A stretch of 64,000 nucleotides of DNA from positions 37,861 through 101,860 of the forward strand of contig JAIOTZ010000036.1 of assembly GCA_023374045.1 (NCBI GenBank), read 5' to 3'. Position numbers and translations under genes: made by a program. Position 1 is the first letter of the stretch; every line of letters begins with the position of its first letter. Source of the stretch: Limonium bicolor. Taxonomy: Eukaryota; Streptophyta; Magnoliopsida; Caryophyllales; Plumbaginaceae. This document shows, piece by piece, positions 47,085 through 57,397 of this stretch. The notes beneath the pieces were generated by a model. That model made no database searches. It saw nothing but the letters and a program-made list of their open reading frames with translations, and was not told where the DNA came from.

Positions 47085-49240
47085 TAGCCAAGTTGCTCGC
47101 TTATGCAATCTGCAATACATCCAATTACATGGATGAGGGGACGAATATGAAACTATGGATGAGATATGAAAAAAAACAGGGAGAAAAGGAATATGTGTTG
47201 ACTCAGAGATCAAAAAAACAAATGGAGAAACGAGTTTGCTAAATATAGCACAAATCTTACTTACACCAAGCTGAATAACGCCGTTTATGACCGAAACCAC
47301 TGATGCCACCGGGGCAATAACATGAACTGTAGACAAAAAAAAAGCAAGCAAAAAAAAGACAAAAAAAGAAGAAGAAGAAGAGAGAAAGAAAAAAAAGAGG
47401 ATACCCATCAAGGGGGATTGACAAAAAGAATATTCACCAAACCGTGTGACAGACATTACCAGTTTACTAAACGAGACATGGGACGACCGCACTCCGATAG
47501 GAGCATGTGGACCTGACAGACTTATTATAAGTAGTCGGGTAAGTAGTAATGTATCAGTACGGTACCCCATGCAAGTAGACAAGTAGTGTTAGGAACACGA
47601 GAAGTAGTCAACTCCATTCTACGGACAGTAAGACGGATATACGTCGAAGATGGACGAGAAGAGCCGCAGTTAAACCAACGGGCTAAAGAAATCAAGAATT
47701 TTCAATAGAGCACAGTGGACGGTATACAGAGAAGACAAGGAAACAGTTCAAGGACAGGAACCCAAAAAAAAAGAAAAAGGAAAAACCCATTATGGACGAA
47801 AATATGTAGAAGCCTCAAGGATCAGCAAATGCTTGCAATCCAGAGGAAATCTACCAGATGATATGGACATAAACGCGTGATACGCAAAGAGAAAGATAAA
47901 GCTATATGATAGCAGATACCTTAAGCAAGGAACAGTGGATTTGGAATTACCACTCACAGGATAATTCGCACATCTTTTCTGCTTGACTCATTGGATATTA
48001 GCTGTTGAGCGTTTACGCCTCTGCACTCTGTATGACTGAGTGTTTTGGTATTGCACTCGTGCAGTTATTAATCTAGTGGGATGCAAAAAGATAAAGTGGA
48101 TATCAACACGAGTGTGTATTAAAAAAAAGAAGAGGAACTACAACAGTGTGTCACTCCGGAACAAATACCAGGAGACATGGATGACAAACATCATCTTTGT
48201 GGACATTTAGGCTGGTACGTCTTAGTATTACAAAGACAGGTGCAAAGAGCACTAAGTACTAACAATAGCCAATGTCATATTACATCTCAAACTGAATGTC
48301 AGTGAGAGAGACACGCATGTATGCGAGTTATCCAACAAGTGGATTCAAACAATGGAAAAAAAAGAGGCAAATTGAGCCTGTGTTCATGGGTCTGCACCTC
48401 ATACGGAGCGAGGGACACATTAGAATGAATTTGGGAGAGAGCACAAATTGTTTAGTGCCACATCCCTTACGAATTGTAGAGCCCAGAAGGGCTAGAGTCA
48501 TACCGTCTCTCTGATATGAGGATAATCCCGAGTTGGAGAACTCTTTGAGAGCCAAGTATCCAGCGCTCCTTGTTGAGCGGCTGTTGTATACTTGTGGGGT
48601 ACGGGGGCGTAACCCTTTTTAAGGGGGAGAGCCTCCTGGTTGTGCACATGTGGCACTAAGTTTGTTTGTTTAGTATGCATTGCATACAAAGAATTGGTGG
48701 TGTGCGGGGCATACGAGGTTTGTGTGGTTAGTATGTGAATTATTTCGTATGCATGGCATACAGTGAATTGGTTTTTGTGTGTGATGTACACTTGTATGTA
48801 CGTATCTTACGAGATACCTGTATGAATGTTGTGTTTACACCAGGTGTGTAACACCTTGTTATGCTATTTGTGATATGTTGAAATACCCCAACCTTAATAT
48901 GTTAGTTAAATTATAATTATTAAATTCTAAGACTTATTTTAGTCATTAAGAACATGCGGGAAAAATTCCCGAAGGAAACTGATCCAAATAGTGGATTAAA
49001 AAGGCAAAACGAGCTTTAAAGCACGTTTTTCGAGAAACCCGGGAAATGTAATTTTAAACGGGTTTAAAGGACTAATCAAAATTGATGGTCAATCATGGCT
49101 ATAATTAAATATTAGTCGAGGTCTAGGACCATAAAAATAAATAAAAACAAAAATACGGAAACCGGACCCGAACTGTTAAAACTGACAGTTCGGGAATTAA
49201 CGGGTGTTATCTGCTAATGACCAAGTACCACTCTCTCACT

Positions 49241-49248
49241 TATAAAAT
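49241..49248 (+). promoter_or_regulatory. Possible TATA box of LTR D
   Basis: TATAAAAT about 360 bp into the LTR, followed by a CT-rich stretch typical of a plant 5' leader. Confidence 0.4.
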
Positions 49249-49458
49249 AAAAGTCAGATTTTCCCTCTCTCTCTTGCCTCTCACGTGAAGCAGCCCCCTC
49301 CTCTTCTCTACTTTATCAATTCTACTTATTTACTAAAATACAAAACAATAAAATACTACCTACTTTATTTCCTCTCTCACTCTCTCTCTTCTCCTCATTC
49401 TCTTCACTCACGATTTCTTTCCCCCTCACCCAGCTCTTTCTTCCTCATTTTGCCAACA

Positions 49459-49518
49459 ATGGCGATTTCCCTAGTCAGAAGAACCCCAACTTCTTCCTCT
49501 TGTACTTCTTCATCCTAG
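49459..49518 (+). other. Possible short leader ORF in LTR D
   Basis: 19-codon frame starting ATGGCGATTTCC, Ser/Thr-rich. Shares only its first four codons with the C leader ORF. Confidence 0.3.
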
Positions 49519-50333
49519 CTCCAAACAAGAAATTCTTCACCAAAATACTCCCTCTCATCTTGGGATTATTTTGTACCTTTCGAAATCTCAAAACTCCATA
49601 CTTCATCTCCATGGGTGTTTTAATACCCCGGATCTAAAAATGGTGATTTAATTACTCTAATAAAATTATTAAGGGCCTAATTGTGCCTAGAGAGTATCGG
49701 TAAAAAGAATAAAACCAAAAGAAACGAGAAAATGCGTTAAAAGCGAAAAACGCTAAAATGCGCATTAAATGAAAATAAGAGATATATGATCTCGTAAGGG
49801 CCCTAGATGGATTCCTAAGGCTTAGTTAGGCCTAATTAGTATACGGGAATGATTCCTGAAAAAACGGATCCAAATAATGGATTGAAACGCTAATTAAGCA
49901 TAAAGCACGTTTTTCGAGAAAACCCGAAAACGTGACTTTAAGCGGTCAAACGGACCCGTAGAAATTATAGTTGATTAAATAACTATAAATAAGTGTTAAT
50001 GGAAGCTTATAACCATTAAAAATAAAGAAACAAAAAATCCGAAAACGGGCCCGGTTAGTGAATAGTGCCTAACCGGGTAATTAAACGAGCGTTTCTTGTA
50101 AAAAAAAAAGAAGAAAAACGCTACCAGCTAGTATTTTGTGTGGGGCCGATTTTAATTAGTATGTACACACACATTAATAAGCTTGCTAGTTATTTAATAG
50201 CAAGAAGACAAAAAATAAGTAAAGTAAAAAGTGAAATAGTAAAAGAGATTTTAAGTACTTTCTTACCTCCCTTCTTTCTTATTTCATGATTTGCCCCAAC
50301 CTCTGGCTACCTCCTTCTTCCGCCTCTGTAAAC

Positions 50334-50561
50334 ATGGCGATTTCAAAACAGCACACCACCTCCATCTTGTTCTCCCATTTTCTTGCTCATTTTTCACCGA
50401 ATCGCATAAAAATGGTACCGTTAGATTCGTATCGGCGAGGGCTACATTTTCCACCCCTCAAAATCTCGATTCCTCCATCTTCACTTCCATGGGTGTTGGA
50501 GCTTTTGGAGCTTCAAGAGCTGATTTTAACTCTCCTCCATCTCCTTAATGTCTCAAGGTAA
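50334..50561 (+). other. Possible leader ORF in family C LTR 1
   Basis: Frame beginning ATGGCGATTTC (MAISKQHTTS), roughly 75 codons. In LTR 2 (59566-59922) the frame is 118 codons. N-terminal codons match, but internal indels change the middle, so protein-level conservation is unproven. Confidence 0.3.
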
Positions 50562-51528
50562 TAATAAGTAAGAGCTTTGGCCATTTCAAGCTTGTTCTTG
50601 CGATTTGGAAAATTTTCCTCACATTGAAAATTTTCTTCTCCATTTCAGCCGATTTCTCCATGCCTTTGTGGGGTGTTAAATTCCATTATTTGATTGCCAA
50701 GCTCTCCTTTGGACATTCCAAGGTAATACCTAAGTTAGAACCCTAAGACTAGCTCCTATGATATTAACTTTGTGAGTTACGTGAGTAATAAAATAGTTGT
50801 TAGTGTGGTTTGGGGTATGATTGTAGACATCAATCTATACCTCTGTTTAGTGTGGAAACAAGAAGAGAAAGAGAGAATCGGAAGGAGGAAGAAGAGGGAA
50901 GAAAACAGAAAAACTAGCAAGGTAATGAATTTACCTTGGGTTGTTTCGTTCTCTGTAACCGATTTTGAATGTAAATAAATAACCACGAACTAGTGTAGTC
51001 TTGTACTACAATATTGGTTTTTGATTGAGGAAGTTTTAATGCTGTTTGGGGATGCAAAACAAACTTAGAAACTGAGCTTGTATTGTGTATAACAGAGGGG
51101 AAATTAATGTGTTGCTGTAAGGATTTTTATGTTGTAATAACAGGGATGGAAAAACTGATTTTGGTGGCTGTTGTAGTGTGGTGTAAATGCTAAGAATGCA
51201 GTTAAGTTATGGCAAAACTTGTTTAAAATAATTCCATGTGAGTGCTTGGAATGGCATCAGTAAGTGAGGTTTGAATGGTTTAAAGAAGACACCAAATCTG
51301 TTACAATCTGATATAAAACAAGAGAAAAACTAGCTTGTAAGTGTAAGAGAATCTAAGTGAAATTGACTAGAATTGGTGAGTGTACTTGGTGCTTGGTTTA
51401 AGGTGGTTTAGGTGGGTAATTAGACGCTAAAACATGTGGATTTTAGTTGGTGAAGATAGGTTAATCAATGGGCTAAGAGATAACCTGTAACAGATTATGA
51501 AACTCTCAAATTGGTAAAATCTGTAGCA

Positions 51529-51783
51529 GGGTCCGGGACCTAGTCCATGGACAAAGTCCCGGACCACCCCCTTAATTCATGCCGTGAGATTACCCTGCAC
51601 TTGGTCCGGGACTTGGGGTATGGAAAAGGTCCCGGACCACCCCATTTAAAGACCGAGATTGAACATCCATGCTGGTCCGGGACTTGGGATAGGGACAAGG
51701 TCCCGGACCATGGTAGAAAAACCACCCGAGAGTTACAACCAGCTTTGGTCCGGGACTTAAGATAGGGACCAAGTCCCGGACCA
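51529..51783 (+). repeat. Four tandem GC-rich hairpins, family C LTR 1
   Basis: Units near 51529, 51602, 51673 and 51746 with arms GGTCCGGGAC and GTCCCGGACC and loops of 15-17 bp such as TTGGGATAGGGACAAG. Same arms and unit number as LTR F. Confidence 0.92.
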
Positions 51784-53019
51784 CCCCCAGAAACCACAGA
51801 GAGCATTTTAAAGGTTTTAAATGATGAGGGTTTGAATGTTAATGATGTTATAAGATGTTAAGGCCTTGTTTGGTGCTTATAAGGCCCTTAGAAGTGTTAG
51901 AAAGTGTTAGAAGTATTAGAAGTGAGAACTCAAATTAACAAGAGTAAAACCGAGTTAACGGATAACGGGGTAAAACGGGAATAGCATTTTATTATGTGCC
52001 GTAAGAGCTTAGTATTAATAATAATGTTTGAAACATTATCAGAGAATCGTGCGTGACCCGAGTATGGTGAGATGAGACGGTAAAAGTAAAAAACCCCGGT
52101 GAAAGTTATGATTTTCTCATACTCCGCGTGCTAACCGAGTTACGTTGATTTGTGTGTTTGTGTGCCGGCTTAATCAAGATTAAAGCATGAAAATAATCCC
52201 TTGTTTGATTATGCATGCCATGTTGTATGTTGAATGAGCTAACATACTAGTATGCCGGTGTGGTCTAACATAGTGAATGGACCGACTCGTAGTGAGTAAC
52301 GTTTGGCTAGAGACCCCTAGATCGGGTCGGTGCTTATGATAACGCAAACGTGCAAACACACAAACTATCCGTTAAAGTATAACGATAACACAACATATGA
52401 ACTCCCTAGAATGTGAGGAGATGTACGGGTTGAGTAAATACCCGATAATGGTTAGAAAACCACATTGAAACAACCACGAAACAAATGAGAGTGGAAGGAT
52501 AAGTGAACCTCCTTCAAGAGGATTTAAGATAGTTCGAAGATGTGAACTAGCGATGAGGGTAAAAGAGACCTGAGGGATTAGTATCCCTTGAGACATGGTC
52601 GACCTCCTATATGAGGATTTTACCTGGTATATGCAAGTAACCGAAAGTATGAGTAAAGTAAATGTATGGGTAACTCTTAAAACCTAAGATTAACCGAACT
52701 AAAGTAATGTTCCCAAGTCATTAGAAACATCGAGAGTGATGCTTCTAGACTAATATACATGATATTTTATAACTCCGAGAGAGGAGTGTATGGGAACGAG
52801 AGTAGTCCGAGAGTAGTTGGACCTAAGTAAAAGATAGGAACTAAGAGAGAGTTCCGTGAGCTAGTTGAACCTTCCCACCATGCTAGACCCAGAGTAGGGT
52901 CGAAACCGGGGAAGTAAGACTCTGCTAGAGAGCCATGAGTTTTGGCCTAAGTATGTATTAAGAGTATCAAGCGTGACGTAGGAGACCTATAGCGTCTCAA
53001 GAATCTACAAGAGCTTGAG

Positions 53020-53215
53020 TATAATTAACCCGAGAGTGTGGGTGAGAAAACGAGTATAATTAACCCAAGAGTGGGTGAGATAATGAGTAGATAACCCAAG
53101 AGTGTGGGTGAGATAATAAGTATAACCCGAGAGAATGGGTGAGTATAGTACGAGTAGCCCAGGAGAATGGGTGTATATGAACAAGTAACCCGAGAGAGCG
53201 GGTGAGATAATGAAT
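53020..53215 (+). repeat. Tandem ACCC...GGGT hairpin repeat, LTR C1
   Basis: Six units of about 30 bp of the type (T)AACCCGAGAGTGTGGGTGAG. Each unit pairs ACCC or CCC with GGGT or GGG; loop and linker sequence vary (AAGAG, GAGAGAAT, AGGAGAAT, GAGAGAGC). Equivalent in LTR C2 at about 62240-62430. Confidence 0.8.
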
Positions 53216-53846
53216 AAGTAAACAAGGCAAGGTGAGGTATAACCCTCAAGGCCTAAGAGTAAGCAGATACAACTAACAACCTTGTTATGTTAGTTTGGAA
53301 TTGTGTTCCGTGATTGGATGTAGATTCCTTGAGTAATACACATATTATTGTATTGCTATGATGCATGTTTTTGACTAATGAACTCCATGTATATCCGACA
53401 AAAGTAGTCGGCGTACCCCGGTTAGCGCTCGGGTATGCGAATTTCATATGCAGCGTTAAGCTGAGCCCCTAGGGGCGATGTTTTTTATTTTACAGGTACA
53501 CCGAAGATGTTACCGTTCGAGAGTAGGACGGGGTCGGGGGTTACATGGGTAGTAGTTCTAATTACTTATGTATTTAAGGAGGTGTAAGACCGAATGTGTT
53601 TCGGCATCCATTTATTGTAGACTCGGTATAGTGAAGAAATGATTTGAGTATTGTATTTGTGTTGTGTACTCGGTTGTTCCAGTTCATCAGACCGTTACGT
53701 AGTAAGGAAGGCCTGGTTAGCCATATGGGTGGCTATTGGCGTTGTTTCACCCCCTCGTTGTAATTAGAGTTCCGCTGCGCGAGTAAGAGTAATTGGTGAC
53801 AATGTATGAGGTAATGACGAGCTTAACGGTTGGGGTGTTACAAAAA

Positions 53847-53874
53847 TGGTATCAGAGCGAAGTATCGCTCTGAT
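53847..53874 (+). promoter_or_regulatory. Met-type PBS with hairpin, family C unit 1
   Basis: TGGTATCAGAGCGA; arms ATCAGAGCGA and TCGCTCTGAT around AGTA (53851-53874). Versus family A the last pair changes from G-C to A-T, preserving the stem. Confidence 0.92.
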
Positions 53875-54092
53875 GACTGGAAATACCGAGCTTAGGAAAT
53901 ACCGAGTTAGGAATTAGAGACTTTGGGCTATGGGTTGAGTGGTAGCGTGAGAGATGCGCTAGTTAGGAACTTCCAGTATGATCTGGATACCTACATACCA
54001 GACCCGCCCTCCACAACCCCCGTATTAAAAGCTTGGGAAAGAACGTCAGAGAGACGGGGAAACCCGATCTGACACTTATTTAATATTTCGAT

Positions 54093-54310
54093 ATGAACCA
54101 GAATCCGTCACGCGGTAGATCCGAGAAACCGGAAACCCCGGAGATGGATCCCGTGGAACGACAATAACCGCATTTAAAAGCGAAGATCGAGAATCCTAAT
54201 CCAAGCAGACTGGAATTGTGGCAGCTTGGGGCGACTTAGCAGTCGCGAGAACCCAGCTGGCCGAGCAGCAGCAGAAGGAGCACCAACCGTGCAACAAGGC
54301 AGATTCATGA
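54093..54310 (+). pseudogene. gag: Remnant gag N-terminus, family C unit 1
   Basis: ATG 54093 opens MNQNPSRGRSEKPETPEMDP, then TAA after 24 codons in this frame. A neighbouring frame continues into a Gln/Glu-rich helix (AVARTQLAEQQQKEHQ) ending at TGA 54308-54310. The layout resembles the N-terminal region of plant Ty3-type Gag, but the capsid domain and zinc knuckles are absent. It could also be a small accessory ORF. Unit 2 (63303-63526) has the same start and a different set of indels. Confidence 0.5.
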
Positions 54311-54767
54311 GAACTAACAGAACCGGGACACTTGTCTACGGACCGCCATAGTTAACTAATACCACCAACGGTATACGTATTGACTAAGAATCTAGTCAAA
54401 GGTAGATGCACCACCCTGCCACACCCGAAGAGGTTACAATACCTTAACGGGCACACTTAGACAGCTACAAGCATAACTACGGGATACACCCGAATAGGAC
54501 TACAGCAGTAGTGCCTAAAAGACTTAACCTCGGTAACCATAGTAAAGACATGGGAACGAGCAACGAGGTAGAACGAAGCACTAAGTAATTAAGGAACTCC
54601 GAGAGTGGAGAAGCGCCTAAATGAATGACAGTCATGTCAAGATGAGTGAGAAGCAGCTCTAAGGAGTAGTATCCAACTAAAGGATCAAGGAAGAGCCGAC
54701 AGGCTACCAATATGACGTGAACGATACCGTGACTAGTATGAGTTAACCTAAAAACCGCCTGTACCGC

Positions 54768-54787
54768 GCACTTGCCACGGCAAGTGC
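54768..54787 (+). other. GCACTTGC hairpin, family C
   Basis: Arms GCACTTGCC and GGCAAGTGC around AC, a 9-bp perfect stem. Compared with family A (GCACTTGCT/AGCAAGTGC) the closing pair is C-G instead of T-A. The second unit's copy begins at 63990 and is cut by the window end. Confidence 0.78.
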
Positions 54788-55169
54788 ATATTAACGGGAC
54801 TTTTAAGAAGAGCTTTGACAAGCGCGAATACTTTGCAAGTACAAAATGGGAGAGAAGCCAATACGGTAAGACAAACCTTAAGAATTGTGAAAAGAAACCT
54901 TGAAAAGGCCTAACAGCCTAATCACTGTATAAAGAACGTACCAGTCGGCGAGAAGTAGACTCGGTAAAGAACAGTCGGCACTGAAATGCCATGAGGATCT
55001 TACTTTCAAAACCCAAGTTTTTCTTTCAAACATATTTTTTTTCCAAAAAACCCCCGAATTTTTTAAACGGAACCAGAGAACCACGGTAAGTTATCATAGG
55101 ACGATACTAGAGGAGTTGGCAATGAATGCTTCACCTAGGCGTGACCGACACTACAAGTGTACACAAATC

Positions 55170-55329
55170 GAGACATGGAACGACCGCACTCGAAGGAGCT
55201 TACGGACCTGACAAACCAATTATGAGTTAGTCAGGTAAGGTAAGTGGTAACGTATCAATAAGATACTCCATGTATGTATACTAGTAGAGTACGGAACACG
55301 GGAAGAGCCCACTCCATACTACGGACGAA
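55170..55329 (+). other. Long block shared with family A internal
   Basis: GAGACATGGAACGACCGCAC to CTACGGACGA, aligning by eye with 27995-28153. Function unknown. Confidence 0.65.
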
Positions 55330-56690
55330 AGAGCCAATTCAACAAAGACAGTGGGACACCTCGAATGACCGAAGAACTTAAGGAAGCTACCAAGATAAAG
55401 GAGTCTAGAAACCAGTAAGGTAACGGACCTAAGGACATAGCGTGGAGAAGTGCTAGAAGCACAGAGTATTAAGCACAGACTGAGATATGTCTCAGGAATC
55501 AAGAGGAAATACCTAATAACTGGAATGGATACCAGTGTAAGCATAAGATGAATGCCTTAATGATCATATCAATGCTTGATAAACGGGATAGAATTTCCAC
55601 GTAATATCTCATTAAGAGAATAACGACCTAATTAAGTTGGTAAAGGAAAAGTAGTAATACTCTACCCAAACGGAGACATTACAACCCTAAACGGGATAGT
55701 TCGAATTATACATAGCCGCAAGGCGAAGTCGCAACTGAACATACCATAAGTACAAGCCAGATGTAATGGCATTACTCAGTAACACCCAGGAGCAATCCGA
55801 GAAGGGTGCCGGAGTCAACAATAGTTGAACAAAACATCGTGTTGAACACAAGTGGTTAAGCAAACACTCGGGTAGAACCCGAAGGGATCCCTCGTAACAC
55901 GGGATACCCTAAATGCCAGAGGGCATGAATTAATATTAGAATACAAAAGGGGCTTCCATGTATGGAAGAGTGGTGAGACAACCATGTCAAAGAGCCCAGA
56001 AAAACCTCCTAACCGTTTAATGGCATACGGAGAAGATGAAACCTGTATAAACAGCCCGCATGGAGCATGGCGAGGCAATGTGGCTTATAAGCCGGTAAAC
56101 TAACTGCAACTTGTAGATATAAACGTTGTAAACCTATGCATAGAGGCATAAGAGGAACAGTGGAGAATGAACCACTACCTTAGAGTGGGGATACCACTTG
56201 TTATTATGGGGCCTATGGAGCGGCATCTGCGTGAATCCTCCAGAGAAAGGCTACCACCTAGGTATGAAATGTGAAACCGCTAGTGCGGTGTAGTAAAACT
56301 TGAGCATGTGTATATTGCAATGAGTATATGAACATAGTAGAGTGTAAAGAGGAACCTCGATTGCAGCAATTCGAAACGAAGAGTAATCAGTTGAGTAGTA
56401 AACACTGTATGTGTGCAATATGAACTGCAGAGTAAGCAGCGCGCAAGTGCGCAGAGAGATTAAAGAATAGCGTATATTATTGAGCCAAGCGAATGGCAAG
56501 CCATAGTGTAAATGGCAAGAACACCTGGGCGGAAGCTAAAGTAGTAGCGGATGCCATGGAAAGAGAAAGAACAAGTACGCATAGTAGCGACCATTGTAAG
56601 AGTATATTCGGATAGTGATTAGAGTTGATGAAGAAAGAAATGGGTAAAGGAGACATGTTCATTCCTATCTCATGAGAGATTTACTGTCAA

Positions 56691-56750
56691 GGGTTTACGC
56701 TTCTACACTCTGTATGACTGAGTGTTTTGGTATTGCACTTGTGCGGTAAT
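56691..56750 (+). other. Conserved 60-bp block, family C
   Basis: GGGTTTACGCTTCTACACTC through GTGCGGTAAT; 54 of 60 positions match family A. Both embedded hairpin stems (CACTC/GAGTG and GCAC/GTGC) remain. Confidence 0.78.
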
Positions 56751-57376
56751 GATCGAGTGGGAGAGCCAGGAATTGAGAAATGTCAACGAAGCTTGTGAGT
56801 GAGAATTTAGAGAGATAACCGTGCGGCCGTTGGCCAAAGATTCACGAGGAACGTGAGCAGTAGTAACCCACAGGGCCCAGGATCGATGAATGGTAAATGC
56901 AGAGTAGTATGAATGAAGAACTCTGGTACAGAACCAAGAAACAAACATAATCCATGAGCCATATTAAACGAGGAAGCACTACATGCTAAGTAGTAGCTTG
57001 ACCTCAACCGACAACAAGTCGGGAAAAATAAGTGAATAATCACAAAGGTATGCAGTGTTATACGAAGTAGATTTCCAGAGAACTGGAGAGACAATCTAAA
57101 ATTCATCGAATTCGCATACGGTAAGAGATACCAAGCGACGGTTGAAATACATTGAGAATACCAAAGGCGAATTAAGCTCTAGTTATCAGGTCACTCAGCA
57201 GAAGCTTGTGGACCGTGATTCAGGGTTAAGTATACCTATCATAAACCCCTTGAAGCCTTAGAGGCTAGAACCGAACCCGGTTATGAGTTAATTAACCATA
57301 CTGAAGTTAAAACACTTCATAATACCGAATTAGTGAATCAATGTTCAGTGATAACATATGGTTGGTTACGCGGGCG

Positions 57377-57397
57377 TAACCCTTTTAAGGGGGGTAG
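57377..57397 (+). other. Second PPT-like tract, family C
   Basis: ACCCTTTTAAGGGGGGTAG in the same local context (GGGCGTAACCCTTTT) as in family A, but about 1.45 kb before the true PPT. Followed by the small GCAC hairpin at 57443-57455. Confidence 0.65.

Larger units (their letters stand above)
850..48878 (+). mobile_element. Family A tandem retrotransposon array (LTR-internal x4)
   Basis: Four consecutive LTR-plus-internal units in the same direction with no host DNA between them. Intact LTR starts at 19627, 29726 and 39901 give periods of about 10.10 and 10.18 kb. Each LTR starts TGAAATACCCC and, where intact, ends GGGGTGTTACA, followed by a Met-type PBS, a gag-like gene, roughly 3 kb of noncoding DNA and a PPT. 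Such arrays are usually explained by unequal recombination between LTRs. The first unit carries insertions F and E; the last is cut by LTR D. No pol motifs are visible, so the elements are non-autonomous. Direct sharing of LTRs between neighbours rules out independent nearby insertions. Confidence 0.85.
45462..48878 (+). mobile_element. Family A internal region 4, truncated
   Basis: Starts with PBS and the best-preserved gag exon 1. Around 47078 it jumps about 765 bp relative to internal 2 (26822 to about 27587) across a short GGGA(A)G match, losing the twin hairpins. At 48878 it is cut by LTR D, about 340 bp before its PPT would occur. Single-base indels are unusually dense from about 46260 to 48650. 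Confidence 0.88.
48879..49619 (+). mobile_element. Partial LTR D (741 bp)
   Basis: TGAAATACCCCAACC begins abruptly inside family A internal 4. Content parallels LTR C and F: GGAAACTGATCC-type segment, AAAGCACGTTTTTCGAGAAA, pyrimidine-rich leader (49262-49440), then ATGGCGATTTC at 49459. A TATAAAAT box sits at 49241-49248. It stops at 49619 where LTR C begins, so C apparently inserted into D; D's remainder is outside the window. Confidence 0.75.
49620..53842 (+). mobile_element. Family C LTR 1 (4.2 kb)
   Basis: From TTAATACCCCGGATC to GGGGTGTTACA. Contains the leader ATG at 50334, donor-like CAAG|GTAATA (50558) and CCAAG|GTAATACC (50723) sites, the hairpin array at 51529-51783 and many short perfect inverted repeats after 52370. 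No gene. Confidence 0.88.

Noticed and set aside
51529..51783. Regularly spaced short repeats, CRISPR-like at first glance
   Set aside because: Units are inverted-repeat hairpins with only four copies inside a plant LTR; no cas genes and a eukaryotic context.
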